Source: Acidobacteriaceae bacterium
GTDB taxonomy: Bacteria > Acidobacteriota > Terriglobia > Terriglobales > Acidobacteriaceae
Assembly (NCBI GenBank): GCA_003131585.1
Contig: PKVW01000037.1
Span: 2,733-66,732 of the forward strand
DNA: 64,000 bases
Reading direction: 5' to 3'
Notes under the pieces: generated by a model
What the model was told of the DNA's origin: nothing
Database searches by the model: none
What the model saw: only the letters and a program-made list of their open reading frames with translations
Part shown: one piece after another, positions 44,592 through 54,856 of the stretch
Layout of the letters: every line of letters begins with the position of its first letter
Position numbering within the stretch: position 1 is the stretch's first letter
Made by a program: the position numbers and the translations under genes

Positions 44592-45209
44592 TTAATCTCC
44601 TGGCTGAGGATTCTTTCTGACGACGGTCGCCACTTTGAGCAACTCGGAGCTGAGCGTTAGGCCAGCACGCTGGGTTGCGATCAGGTTGACCTCGAAGCGA
44701 ATTCGATTCTCTTCCAAGACAAACTCGATCATGCCGCGACGCTGCGAGAACCGCGGGATGTCACTGACGGTGAGAATGGCGCTTTTGTCTAATGCCTCGA
44801 TGATCTTGTTGAGGCGCTTGGCCTCCGATGAGCTTATAAACAAGATCTGGCAGTCGCCCGACTCGTGCGGGCTCGAGATTCGCCTCGCAGCCACTTTCTG
44901 GTTTCCTATCATTTCGCCTGCAAGCGTCGGATCCAGAGCTGGTCCAAATGGATCCTCGCCGAGCACGCAGATGGTAAAGGAGTCGGTCTGGGCAGTCGCG
45001 CTTTTTGCAGGCCATTCGACGAATCGGCCAAAGTTATAGAGATAGGCAGCTTCGACCTTATATTCACTCGGCTTCTGTTGCCCGAGGGCGCTTGACCCGG
45101 CGAAGAGCAGCCACACAATGGCCGTAATTGTGCGCTGCAAGCAGACGGCGCGCTCCCGCGACGACCTGCCATGCCCTTGGAAGGGAGCCTTGTGATTTTT
45201 GCGCTTCAT
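44592..45209 (-). CDS. YfiR family periplasmic protein (DUF4154)
   Basis: A 205-residue exported protein: Arg-rich start, hydrophobic segment TITAIVWLLFAGSSALGQ (about residues 28-45), then the YfiR fold with YKVEAAYLYNFGRFVEWP, FTICVLGEDPFG, CQILFISSSEAKRL, ILTVSDIPRF and GMIEFVLEENRIRFEVNL. In Pseudomonas YfiR is the redox-responsive repressor of the CHASE8 diguanylate cyclase YfiN. Its place directly before the CHASE8 kinase suggests it controls that kinase in the same way (inference). ATG 45209 is used; a longer frame to 45365 is possible but overlaps the TonB receptor's stop. Confidence 0.88.
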   Translation of the reverse strand: MKRKNHKAPFQGHGRSSRERAVCLQRTITAIVWLLFAGSSALGQQKPSEYKVEAAYLYNFGRFVEWPAKSATAQTDSFTICVLGEDPFGPALDPTLAGEMIGNQKVAARRISSPHESGDCQILFISSSEAKRLNKIIEALDKSAILTVSDIPRFSQRRGMIEFVLEENRIRFEVNLIATQRAGLTLSSELLKVATVVRKNPQPGD

Positions 45210-45361
45210 GGGTGTTGCGTCGCTACCTCGCCCCGTATTTTCCGAATGCTGAGACTGGAAGATTTGCTTCGTGACCAACGAAACCCACGGTTGTCGATCA
45301 CTGTGAATTGAGCGCTCGTCTCCTTGTCGTGCATTTGGAGCCGGAGGATCTCCTATGGGCG

Positions 45362-47470
45362 TCACTTCTTACCGAAACGCCAGACAAGCTTCGCGTACGC
45401 GCTCCGCTTAACTTCAACCGGCCCGCCCGGATCGCCTCCGTACTGAGCGAAATGTGGTTGCAACAGGTTTTGACCGCCGACCGACAACTCCAGTTCTCGG
45501 GTAATGTGCCAGCCGAATCTCGCGTCCATCGTTTGGTAGCTTGCAACCGTCTGGCCGGGCAGGGCGCTGACGTAACGATAAGTCTGGTCAAACTCCAGTT
45601 TCTTTGGCAGATTCACGAAAGACTGAATCACCACTTGGTGCCGTGGGCTCGATCCCTGATAACCGGGAACACTCGTAGGATCATTGCTCCCTGGCTTGTT
45701 TTCCAACTCCATATCCAAGTAGGAATAAGAAGCTCTCAGCTCCCACCCGTTCACCGGCTTCCAATCCGGCGACACTTCGAATCCTTTCGTGGTGCCTCTG
45801 ATTCCATTACTGGTAAGCAGCGGAAGTATCGCATGCACCGGCGAGGGCGAGGTTTCGAGAAAAAACGTACCCACCTGAAAGCTATAAAGATCGTTGTAAT
45901 CGTTGTAAAACAAAGCGACATCCACATAAAAATGGGGTGTCACCAGCCTTCGATAGCCGGTTTCATACGCGATTAATTCCTCCGATTGGAACTGGGGGTT
46001 GCCGCTGACGCGCAAATAGACGGGCAGCGGCGTTACCGTCGCAAAGTCCGTGAGCTGGATTTCCTCGTCGAGACGGGACGGAGTTCGAACCGCCCGCGTG
46101 ACAGAGCCCCACAAGGACTCACGCGGGGTGCGGTTCCATAGCAGACGCCCGCTCGGCTGTACATCGAAACCGGTGTAGTTGTTGTGTTCGAGTTTCGTTC
46201 CCACAGTCAGCGAGAGCCGGTGATTGAAGAAGGCAATTTCATCTTGCACAAAACCGCTATAGATCAGGTCCGTCTGGTGTTGCGGCAGGAAGTCGATCGA
46301 GGGGACGAGTTGTATGAGATTTGACGGACTGACGCGCGCCCCCAACCCCCAGAGAAAGTTTTGCCGCCCTGGCAGGGTCAAATGATCGAGGAAGTCGACG
46401 TCGAAGGTGTCCCGAGTCTCTCCGAATTCAGGCTCGAAATGGTTCGTGCGGTCAAAGTAGGCCTGAAGCTGGAAGTCCGATCCCTCGTTCAAAACGCGCT
46501 TCCACCTGCCAAGCAGATTCCCTCCCGTCAAGTCCGCGGTGCCACAAGCGTTGACTTGAGAGGGAGGCGAATACAATGCGTACGTGGTTGCTTCGCCTGC
46601 GCCCTCACTGTAGATGTCACCTTGAAACGTGAAGGTGTCACGGGTTCCCCCATCCCAGTCTGTCCGGAACCCTGCCTGCCCCATTCGCCACTCATCGAAG
46701 TTTGTGCCTGCCGGATGAAACTCGGCACCACGGTCGAAGCCCATGCCGTAGACACGGTAGTTGAACCCCCGACTGTTCGCATCCCCGTAGCGAAAGCCAC
46801 TGGTGCCCTGATCAACATTGCCGCCGCCCAGTGACGCCAGCGCCCCGTGGGTGTCTTTCGCGCTCTTGGTGATGATGTTGATAATTCCGTCGACGGCGTT
46901 CGCTCCCCAGATGGTGCCGCCGGGCCCCCGGATCACCTCAATGCGTTCAATGTCTTCGAGCGGAGTGGCCTGCGCTTGCCAATAGACTCCAGCGAACAGC
47001 GGCGTGTAGACGCTCCGTCCGTCGATCAAGACGAGTAGTTTGCTCGCTAATACGGCTCCAAATCCGCGAATGCCCACCGACCAGTGATCGGAGTCTACTT
47101 GCGCCACCTCAACCCCCGGCGCCAACCGCAGCACTTCCGGAATGCTGGTGGCGCCAGACCGCCGAATGTCTTCCTGCGTGATCACGAAGACGGCCGCGGG
47201 CGTCTTCCAAACCTCTTCCGGCTCTTTGGACGTTGTCGTTACTTCTACGTTGCCGAGTTCTGCCAGACTCATTTGCCTGAAGGGCTCGCCATTTGCTTGG
47301 TTTTTCTGCGGATCGGCAAAGCTCTGGTTCGCCCGTCCCGCGAGCACGAGCAGGACGATCAGAACGGCGCGCGGCGCAACTTTCACAGCCGATCGTGCCC
47401 CTGCGTTGGGCGTGACTCCAGTTGGGTCATGCCTGACGTGAGATCGCCACATGCTCAAGACTCGTGTCAT
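45362..47470 (-). CDS. TonB-dependent outer-membrane receptor
   Basis: A 702-residue receptor: signal sequence (VAPRAVLIVLLVLAGRANQS about residues 30-50), a plug domain (MSLAELGNVEVTTTSKEPEE, VFVITQEDIRRSGATSIPEV, RGFGAVLASKLLVLIDGRSV, IERIEVIRGPGGTIWGANAV, DGIINIITK) and a beta-barrel ending in aromatic-rich KLVWRFGKK. No classic TonB box can be fixed. It is 23 nt downstream of the HD-GYP gene and upstream of yfiR and the kinase. The ligand is unknown; in Acidobacteriota such receptors of the Vitamin-B12/siderophore type often sit next to DUF4154 and kinases. Confidence 0.9.
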   Translation of the reverse strand: MTRVLSMWRSHVRHDPTGVTPNAGARSAVKVAPRAVLIVLLVLAGRANQSFADPQKNQANGEPFRQMSLAELGNVEVTTTSKEPEEVWKTPAAVFVITQEDIRRSGATSIPEVLRLAPGVEVAQVDSDHWSVGIRGFGAVLASKLLVLIDGRSVYTPLFAGVYWQAQATPLEDIERIEVIRGPGGTIWGANAVDGIINIITKSAKDTHGALASLGGGNVDQGTSGFRYGDANSRGFNYRVYGMGFDRGAEFHPAGTNFDEWRMGQAGFRTDWDGGTRDTFTFQGDIYSEGAGEATTYALYSPPSQVNACGTADLTGGNLLGRWKRVLNEGSDFQLQAYFDRTNHFEPEFGETRDTFDVDFLDHLTLPGRQNFLWGLGARVSPSNLIQLVPSIDFLPQHQTDLIYSGFVQDEIAFFNHRLSLTVGTKLEHNNYTGFDVQPSGRLLWNRTPRESLWGSVTRAVRTPSRLDEEIQLTDFATVTPLPVYLRVSGNPQFQSEELIAYETGYRRLVTPHFYVDVALFYNDYNDLYSFQVGTFFLETSPSPVHAILPLLTSNGIRGTTKGFEVSPDWKPVNGWELRASYSYLDMELENKPGSNDPTSVPGYQGSSPRHQVVIQSFVNLPKKLEFDQTYRYVSALPGQTVASYQTMDARFGWHITRELELSVGGQNLLQPHFAQYGGDPGGPVEVKRSAYAKLVWRFGKK

Positions 47471-47493
47471 GCTTCGAAAACATCTCCTTATTT

Positions 47494-48513
47494 CTAACGG
47501 TTCGCACCCGCAGCCGCTGCACCGCGCGATAGACAATCGGCTGCACCGCTCCTGACTAGCTGCTCGAATTGGTCAAAAATCTGCGGATCCCACCAACCCT
47601 TGGCTACTTCTTCTTTCATGGTCTGCAGGGCATCAGGGACAGAAAAAGCAGGCTTGTAGGGTCTTACCGTGGTCAACGCATCGTACACATCGACGATTTG
47701 CAGCACCCTGGCGGTAACTGGAATGTTCTCTCCTCGCAGTCCATCTGGATACCCGGAACCATCGAGCTTTTCGTGGTGGTGGCGAATGATGGGAAGTACC
47801 AGACGAAACGATTTCAGCGGTGCGCAGATCCGTTCTCCCACCACTGGGTGCTCCTGCATGAGTTTCCATTCCTCGGCAGTCAGCTTCGCGGGTTTCAAGA
47901 GGATCGAGTCCGGCACCGCGACCTTCCCGATGTCGTGCACCACGCCGGCTCGCCTTAATGCAGTGATTTGATCCTCTGCTAGCCCTATGTGCCCTCCCAG
48001 GGCTGCGGAATACTCCGCCAAACGTTCGCAGTGCCCGCCCGTGTATGGGTCCTTGCCTTCGATACTCAGCGCAAGAGCATAGAGGACGGACTCGGCCCGC
48101 TCCAACTCGTCGGTGCGCTGCTTAAGCTTCAAGAGAGACCTTACGCGAGCGAGCAGTTCAGTTCGGTCCACAGGACGGCTCAAAAAGTCATCGGCTCCAA
48201 CCTTGATGCCTTCCAGCCGATCCTGCTTATCCGAAAGCGCCGTAATCATGATCACCGGTATCAAATATGTGTCCGGGTGTTTCTTGATTTTCTCGCATAC
48301 CTCAAACCCATTCAGGTGAGGCATCATCACATCCAGGAGCACCAGGTCGACTTGAGTTCGGGTGAGTTCTTCAACCGCAGCTGCGCCGTCCGGCACAGTA
48401 ATCACTTTGCATCCTTGTGCTGTGAGGAGTTCCTCTAACAACTCACGGTTCGCGGCTTGGTCGTCGGCGACCAGGATGGTGCCGATAACAGATTGGTGCG
48501 ATTTATACAACAT
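47494..48513 (-). CDS. Two-component regulator with HD-GYP c-di-GMP phosphodiesterase domain
   Basis: A 339-residue protein. A receiver (GTILVADDQAANRELLEELL, LVLLDVMMPHLNGF, MITALS, FLSRPVD) is joined by a helix to an HD-GYP domain: GGHCERLAEYSAALG, VHDIGKVAVPD (HD), HHEKLDGSGYPDGL (GYP) and VYDALTTVRPYKPA. These are the residues for metal binding and c-di-GMP cleavage. ATG 48513 has GGGAG 8 nt upstream. It heads the five-gene signalling operon with the TonB receptor, YfiR, kinase and CheY-like gene. A decayed copy lies at 54857-55285. Confidence 0.92.
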   Translation of the reverse strand: MLYKSHQSVIGTILVADDQAANRELLEELLTAQGCKVITVPDGAAAVEELTRTQVDLVLLDVMMPHLNGFEVCEKIKKHPDTYLIPVIMITALSDKQDRLEGIKVGADDFLSRPVDRTELLARVRSLLKLKQRTDELERAESVLYALALSIEGKDPYTGGHCERLAEYSAALGGHIGLAEDQITALRRAGVVHDIGKVAVPDSILLKPAKLTAEEWKLMQEHPVVGERICAPLKSFRLVLPIIRHHHEKLDGSGYPDGLRGENIPVTARVLQIVDVYDALTTVRPYKPAFSVPDALQTMKEEVAKGWWDPQIFDQFEQLVRSGAADCLSRGAAAAGANR

Positions 48514-49096
48514 ACGTCTACTCCCTTGACAGATATGTCCCAAGAGTAGAAGAGGAAAGAGGCAACCCCTAATTACCGAAGTCATGTTTTTCTGACTGTG
48601 TTCGGATTTCGTAACAGAAGTGAAAGTAGTAACTAGAGAACGCGATGTTTTTTGACAGACTAGATGTGTGATTCGGAAGTGAACTCCGATGTGTCTAGAT
48701 GTGGAAGCACCGCGGAAGCAATACTCGCCCCCCACCCTCACAAAGCGGAGGCGTGATCAAGCTACGTTGTTCCTGGTGGGCCACGCTTGGGTCGGCGACA
48801 CCGGAGCACGGGATCTCCTAGAACTATTTTTCCCGGAACCTGGTCCAAAATAACGCAGGAGAAGCAGAACTCGAAGGACAAAGGCAACTGCTTCTGTGCC
48901 AAGCGGTGTTTGTGGTTATGACCCTACCGTACCCTGCTTGCCGCCTCTCCTCGGCCATCACGATGACCAGATTTTATGGGGAGAACCTCCTGTGCCTCCC
49001 GCTGGACCAGCACTAACGGCCCTGCTTTCGTAACTCTTCCAGTCTTCCTTCGCAGGTTAAAATCCGCAAAGGCTGCGGGAGAAATAGACGGTCGGC
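48514..49096. other. Divergent intergenic region, nothing coding
   Basis: 583 nt between the divergent HD-GYP and GGDEF-EAL genes, so both promoters should lie here. It has no supported open frame or RNA gene. I could not point to a clear promoter box. Confidence 0.5.
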
Positions 49097-51148
49097 ATGA
49101 ATCAGCATTCATTCCAACAAGTGGGCCAGCACAGCCCGGTGGCGATTCCGACGGAGATGCGTCGGATCGAAGGCCGTGAGTGGTGGCTGTGGGGCTTCAC
49201 CATTGCCGTAACCCTGACGTTAACCTTGGGGATCATATCGTTCACGATTCCCTGGTTGAACCGGGAGACCGACGCTTCGTACTGGTTTGATCTCAGGGAG
49301 TGGGTGCGTGGGCTGGCAGCTTTGGTATTGCTCTTCGACTTTTACTCGGTTTATCAGCACCTTCAACTCCACCGCATTCGACGCCAGTTGGCTGAGCGCG
49401 ACCAGCTTTTTCAACTCATCAGTGAGAATGCCGCCGATATGATCGCGCTGGTCGATAGCGATGGCCGCCGGCTGTACAACAGCCCGGCCTATGAAAGGGT
49501 TCTCGGGTATTCTCCCGAGGAGCTGAAATCCACTTCGTCCATCGAGCAAATTCATCCCGACGATCGCCCGCGAGTGTTGCAAGCCGCAGAAAAAGCCCGA
49601 CTCAGCGGCCAGGGAGAGCGGGTGGAATACCGGATCCGCCACAAAGACGGCTCCTGGCGCACGCTGGAGTCGACCGCGTGCGCGATCCGGAACGCAGCCG
49701 GCCAGACCGACAAACTGGTAATCGTGAACCGTGACATCACCGAGCGGAAACGAGCCGAGGAGATGCTGGCACACAACGCGTTTCACGACGGGCTCACTAA
49801 TCTGCCCAACCGTGCTTTGTTTCTGGATCGATTGCAACACGCACTAACCCTCTCCAGAAGACACGCGAACTACAAATTCGCGGTATTGCTCTTTGATGTA
49901 GACGAATTCAAAATCATCAACGACAGCCTGGGACACACGGCCGGGGATGCGCTGTTGATTCAAATCGGGCAAAGACTCAAGGAGTCTGTTCGGCGAGCCG
50001 ACATGGTCTCCCGTCCCCGCATGGACGACGTACCTGGCAGACTTACCAATGATGATACGTTGGCCAGACTTGGTGGTGATGAATTCGCGATCCTCTTGGA
50101 TGACATCCGAGATCCAATTGATGCCGTGCGCGTTGCGGAACGAGTGCAAGTGGAACTTGCGATCCCCTTCACGGTAAACCAACAGGAAATAGTCGTTTCG
50201 GCGAGTATCGGGATCGCTTCCAGCACCAGCCCTCACACGCAGGCGGAGGATCTGGTGCGCGACGCGGATATAGCCATGTACCGTGCCAAGCGGGCGGGCA
50301 AAGCCCGATGTGAGGTTTCGGACGCAGCCATGCATGCTAATGCAGTAAAGCGTTTGAAGCTGGAGACGGACTTGCGGAGGGCGCTCGATCAGGGTGAATT
50401 CCGCGTTCACTACCAGCCCATTGTGTCGTTGCAGACGGGCAAGATCACGGGCTTCGAGGCCCTGACGCGGTGGCAACGTCCGGAGGGCATCGTTTCACCG
50501 ATTGAGTTCATCGCGGTCGCTGAGGAAATCGGGCTCATTATCCCCATGAATCGGCAACTGTTGCGCGAAGCCTGCGAGCATCTCCGAATCTGGCAGTCTG
50601 AATTTCCCTCAAGCCCCCCTCTTACCCTGAGCGTGAATATCACTCCCAGGGAGTTCGCCCAGCCCGATCTAGCCACCGAGATCCGTAAGTCGCTTGAGCA
50701 GACCGGCGTTGATCCAGGCTGCCTGCAACTGGAAATCATAGAGACAATCGCCATGGGGGACGCGGAGAAATCTGGTCACGTACTCTCGCAATTGAAGGCA
50801 CTCGGAGCGCACTTGAGCATTGACGATTTTGGCACCGGGTATTCGTCACTCAGCCGGTTGAGCCGGATTCCCGTGGACACATTGAAAATTGACCGTGCCT
50901 TCATTTCGCGGATGGACAGCGACCCGGAAAGCCGCGAGATCGTGCGGGTCATCATTATGCTCGCCCACAATCTCGGCTTAAAAGTCGTCGCAGAGGGGAC
51001 CGAGACGGAAGAACAGATAAAGTTGCTCAAGGAACTCGATTGCGAGATGGCGCAGGGATACTTTTTCTCGCGACCCGCTGACGACCAAGCTATGACAAAA
51101 CTATTGGCAAGCAACCACTTCGCTCGCGCCGCGTCCGTCGGTCGTTAG
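49097..51148 (+). CDS. Membrane PAS-GGDEF-EAL protein (c-di-GMP synthesis/breakdown)
   Basis: A 683-residue protein with two helices (about 30-55 and 75-95), a PAS domain (about 105-225, ending [12 protein letters not shown]), a GGDEF domain (about 225-405, ARLGGDEFAILL) and an EAL domain (about 420-670: GFEALTRW, LSVNITPREF, DDFGTGYSSLSRL, TLKIDRAFI, VAEGTET, GYFFSRP). Both active sites look intact. Before ARLGGDEF about 15 extra residues (SRPRMDDVPGRLTNDD) interrupt the usual R-xxD-xxARLGGDEF link. It is transcribed alone and is divergent from the HD-GYP operon. Confidence 0.92.
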   Translation: MNQHSFQQVGQHSPVAIPTEMRRIEGREWWLWGFTIAVTLTLTLGIISFTIPWLNRETDASYWFDLREWVRGLAALVLLFDFYSVYQHLQLHRIRRQLAERDQLFQLISENAADMIALVDSDGRRLYNSPAYERVLGYSPEELKSTSSIEQIHPDDRPRVLQAAEKARLSGQGERVEYRIRHKDGSWRTLESTACAIRNAAGQTDKLVIVNRDITERKRAEEMLAHNAFHDGLTNLPNRALFLDRLQHALTLSRRHANYKFAVLLFDVDEFKIINDSLGHTAGDALLIQIGQRLKESVRRADMVSRPRMDDVPGRLTNDDTLARLGGDEFAILLDDIRDPIDAVRVAERVQVELAIPFTVNQQEIVVSASIGIASSTSPHTQAEDLVRDADIAMYRAKRAGKARCEVSDAAMHANAVKRLKLETDLRRALDQGEFRVHYQPIVSLQTGKITGFEALTRWQRPEGIVSPIEFIAVAEEIGLIIPMNRQLLREACEHLRIWQSEFPSSPPLTLSVNITPREFAQPDLATEIRKSLEQTGVDPGCLQLEIIETIAMGDAEKSGHVLSQLKALGAHLSIDDFGTGYSSLSRLSRIPVDTLKIDRAFISRMDSDPESREIVRVIIMLAHNLGLKVVAEGTETEEQIKLLKELDCEMAQGYFFSRPADDQAMTKLLASNHFARAASVGR

Positions 51149-51338
51149 AAACACGGCGGTCATCGGCTCCACCCTTGCATTGGGTGGGTTGCTTGCAAGT
51201 TCTGTTCAGACATTTATGAGAGTCACGAGACGGGACCTGTAACTCGACGTCGAGGTTCAACTAGGCCCCGTTTTAGACAGGTCTCTATCTCATTATGTGA
51301 CTGGATGGTTAACGTCACGCTCCGTTGGTGGCATGATA

Positions 51339-54197
51339 CTAATACCTCCGCGGCAGCAAATCCACGCCGACTCCAGCAAGGTTCACAACTTGAGAGCCGC
51401 CCTGAGCATTGTCCCGGAGGGTCAGAGTCCCGGTGCGAGTGCCAGCAACCGTCGGCCTGAATGTGATGTTGACGGTGCAATTGGAGCCTACCGCCAACGT
51501 AGCGGGACAGTTGTTGGTCTGCGAATAGTCACCGGTAACCAGAATGTCGGTGATGGTCAAGGCAGCGTTACCGCTGTTGGTGAGGGTCACAGCTTGTGCC
51601 CCACTTGAAGTTCCCACCTGTTGAGCAGAAAAGGCCAGGCTTGCGGGGCTCAAGGCGGCGGCAGCACCAAGGCCGCTGCCGCTCAGGTTGATGACATGGG
51701 GCAATCCCGCGGTGTCATCCCGAATCAGGACTGATCCGGAGCGGAGCCCCACCGCGGTGGGGGTAAAAGTCATAGACAACGTGCAGCTAGAAGCGGCTGC
51801 TAAGCTGGTTCCGCAGTTGTCTGCCTCCGCAAAGTCTCCACTGCTGGTGATCGATGAGATCGATAAGGGCGAAGTCCCCATGTTCCTCAGCAGGACTGTC
51901 TGTGGCTGGCTGGTGGCGCCAACAGTCTGAGCAGCGTACTGAACAGAAGCCGGGCTCAGGGACACAGCCGGAGCAGAGTTGCTGCTTATTTTCATCACAA
52001 AAGCGTCAGAGTTGCCTCCGAGCAGATTCTGGAAAGCTCCCTGGGTGACTGGGAAGTCGGGCGAGTTAGTGGAGCCTGCAACGTACATATTGCCATCCGC
52101 GTCGAGGGCGACGCCGCTGGCGAAGTCGTTACCACTCCCGCCCAGATAGGTGGCAAACAGCTCCGTAGTCGCCGAAGCATCAATCTCAACCAGTAGCATG
52201 TCCATCCCGCTCGTGTACCCTTCGATGCTGTTATTTGTTCCAAACGCAGCGCTGGTGGTATTGGCCAACACATAGGCGTTGTCACTGGAATCAAGCGCAA
52301 TCGATTGAGGACTGGCGTAATTGTTAGGACCAAGAAAAGTGGAGTACAGCAACGTCGATGCCGTGGGGTCGAACTTGGTCACGAATGCGTAACTGCATCC
52401 AAACCCGTAAACACCGGGGTCGCAGATGCCGGTGGAAGTGATGGGGAACGTGCCGTCGCTGGAGACCGTGCCGGCGATATAAGCCGAACCAGATCCATCG
52501 ACGGTGATCGCTCCAATTCCGACTGGATTTCCGCTGGAGCCGTAGAAGTAGGTGGAGTAGTCGAGACTCCCCGAACTCGCGAACTTGCTGACGAATCCGA
52601 TCGTGGCGTCCTGTTGCGTGGAATTGCTCGTGAGGTAGGCGCCGGACGTGGTCGGGAAGTTATAAGTGTTGGTGGTTCCGGTAACGTATGCACTGCCATT
52701 GGCATCCAGCGCGAGGGCGGCAACCGCCGTGTAGGGCGTCGGCCAGCAAGGAGTTCCGCAGTCTTGGGCGATATTCGAATTGCCCGCAAGGTATGTAGAG
52801 TAGATCAGGGAGGAGCCGTCTGCGCTGAACTTGGTGACAAAGCCGTAGTTTCCGTAAAGTCCTCCCTGGTTGGCAAGGGCAGTGGTCTGATAAGCATTGA
52901 CCATGGGAAAGTTCTGGGACGTGGTAGTGCCTGCGAGGTGCGCCTCGCCCAGAGTGTCGACGGCGATGCTGGCGGGCTGGTCGAACCCGGTCCCGCCAAG
53001 ATAGGTTGAGTACAACAGCGACGAGCCGTCGGCTGAAATCTTGCTGAGGAAGCCACTATACGGTCCCAGCTCTACCGCTTGATACGGTTTCACCGTGGGA
53101 AAATTGTTCGACGTGGTGCTGCCAGTCACGTACACATTATTTGCGCTGTCTAATGCCAATCCGATGCCGTAATCCTCGCCGTTGCCGCCGATGTAATCTG
53201 CATAGACCAAGCTCGATCCGGTCGGATCAAGCTTGGCTACGAAAATGTGATTTGCGTTTGCGGAAGGCGTGCCGGTCGTTGTGAGCAAGAAGTCGGCGGA
53301 GTTGGTATATCCCGCGATGTAGACACTGCCGGTGCTGTCCGCGGCAATCCCGGTGGGTTGGTCATTGCCACTTCCGCCCAAGTAGGTCGAGTACACCAGA
53401 ACGGGGTCGATGACCAGCGGTTTGCTTGCATCGTAGTGCGCAACCTGGAACGCGACATGCGCCGATTCGTTCATGACATACGCGCCATGCACGGGCACGC
53501 GCGACCCGTTGGATTCCTGGTAGACTACCGGGCTCTGGAAATAGAGTTCCCCACTGCTGGTCTGCAGAACCAGGTTGCCTTCCCCGTCCAGTTCGACCGG
53601 ACTGGCGCCTTTGATTTCGAATTGGATCCGACTGGGGTCAGCTCCCGGCGCGAGGGCAAAGTCGTACTCTAACTGCTGATGGTTTCCGTAGTAGATCAGA
53701 TCAATGCCCGGGTATACGTTCTTGTAGCGGACTCGGCCATAGCTCGGCACGTTCCTATGCCACTTCGCAGGATCGTTCCCGATGAAGTAATTCACCCGGC
53801 CGGGCTGCGGGTCTTCTCCAATGACGGCCGGGTTACGAGCTGCTCCCAGCAGCTTGAACTGCAATGTGGCGCTCACAGACTTCTGGGACTTGTTGTTCGC
53901 AGCGACGTTACCCGCGGGTTGGGCTGCCACGGCTTTGCTCGGACGCAGAGAGAGCACCATTCCACCTGCGGTGAGAAACGCAGAGTATCCCTTGCCGCGA
54001 GAGAGAAACTTAACTTGCGGAGCTGTTTGTCCCTGGTTTGCTTCGAAGGTCAGAGGCAGATTGCCGTAGCGAGCTTGAACCTGCGCACCAGGCTGTGCGC
54101 TGGCCGGCGACGAAGCAACCGCGGCGGGTTGGGCGGAGGAAGGCGTCGCAGCCAGCATCATCGTAACAAGCGTCAATCCAAGAACGTTTAGTCGCAT
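51339..54197 (-). CDS. Secreted SBBP-repeat protein with ASH/Ig-like C-terminal domains
   Basis: A 952-residue exported protein. A signal peptide lies at about 1-22 (LGLTLVTMMLAATPSSAQ). Next is an N-terminal domain typical of these proteins (PLTFEANQGQTAPQVKFLSR, YFIGNDPAKWHRNVPSYGRV, YPGIDLIYYGNHQQLEYDF). Then come repeated blades of the pattern YSTYLGGSGNDxxxGIAxDxxGxxYxAGxT, then two ASH/HYDIN-type Ig domains (VLLRNMGTSPLSISSI, VTLTNSGNAALTITDI) to the C-terminus. No membrane anchor follows. Blades imply a beta-propeller; the function is unknown (surface binding is likely). Confidence 0.9.
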   Translation of the reverse strand: MRLNVLGLTLVTMMLAATPSSAQPAAVASSPASAQPGAQVQARYGNLPLTFEANQGQTAPQVKFLSRGKGYSAFLTAGGMVLSLRPSKAVAAQPAGNVAANNKSQKSVSATLQFKLLGAARNPAVIGEDPQPGRVNYFIGNDPAKWHRNVPSYGRVRYKNVYPGIDLIYYGNHQQLEYDFALAPGADPSRIQFEIKGASPVELDGEGNLVLQTSSGELYFQSPVVYQESNGSRVPVHGAYVMNESAHVAFQVAHYDASKPLVIDPVLVYSTYLGGSGNDQPTGIAADSTGSVYIAGYTNSADFLLTTTGTPSANANHIFVAKLDPTGSSLVYADYIGGNGEDYGIGLALDSANNVYVTGSTTSNNFPTVKPYQAVELGPYSGFLSKISADGSSLLYSTYLGGTGFDQPASIAVDTLGEAHLAGTTTSQNFPMVNAYQTTALANQGGLYGNYGFVTKFSADGSSLIYSTYLAGNSNIAQDCGTPCWPTPYTAVAALALDANGSAYVTGTTNTYNFPTTSGAYLTSNSTQQDATIGFVSKFASSGSLDYSTYFYGSSGNPVGIGAITVDGSGSAYIAGTVSSDGTFPITSTGICDPGVYGFGCSYAFVTKFDPTASTLLYSTFLGPNNYASPQSIALDSSDNAYVLANTTSAAFGTNNSIEGYTSGMDMLLVEIDASATTELFATYLGGSGNDFASGVALDADGNMYVAGSTNSPDFPVTQGAFQNLLGGNSDAFVMKISSNSAPAVSLSPASVQYAAQTVGATSQPQTVLLRNMGTSPLSISSITSSGDFAEADNCGTSLAAASSCTLSMTFTPTAVGLRSGSVLIRDDTAGLPHVINLSGSGLGAAAALSPASLAFSAQQVGTSSGAQAVTLTNSGNAALTITDILVTGDYSQTNNCPATLAVGSNCTVNITFRPTVAGTRTGTLTLRDNAQGGSQVVNLAGVGVDLLPRRY

Positions 54198-54856
54198 TTT
54201 AGAGTCTCCTTAGATCGAATTTGAGGGGGAGGGGAAGCAGCCGCCGAAGCGGCACACCTAGGAACATGCATGGCGAATACCGAACGTCTTAGGTTGGTTG
54301 GCCGATGTGCAACCCCAGGTTTATGTGTGACTTATAAGCAATATCAACCTCAAGCCTCGGCTGCCGGCCAAGGCGCTGTAGTCTGTGTTTCGGATTCTCA
54401 TCTCGTTCCCGGATGCTTGTTGGGGTGCAGGCCGGGGGTTGCCCACCTACACTTTGGTCACGCATCGAATCGTTACCGAGTGTCTTGCTCGATAGAGCGA
54501 ATTTTCCACGCGAGCCCTTTGAGGTCGGTCCAATCCTCCAGCTAAAGCCCCTGGTGTAGCTCCCCCATTAGCGACAACGATTCTCCTGCGGGCTGGTACC
54601 CTGTTGATCTTCGACATTCACATGGTGCAAGGCGAGTTGTTTCTATCGAATCTGTCGACGGCGCACGGAGAAACTGACAGTGGATGGCATCGCAGAAATC
54701 GAAGTCGCTGTGGCGGCCTTTGCTGCCAACAAAATAGGTACGGGCTGCGACGGCTAAGGCTTTCAAAGCCCATGGAACTTGTGACTTCAGTAATTAGCTC
54801 TTCCCCTTCTTCCCATGCGACGCTTACACCATATATGTAGAAATTCAGGATGAGAA
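54198..54856. other. Intergenic region without a supported gene
   Basis: 659 nt between the SBBP gene's start (minus strand) and the decayed HD-GYP copy. Only short open frames without coding features are present, and I see no repeat or RNA signal. The SBBP promoter should lie here. Confidence 0.45.
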
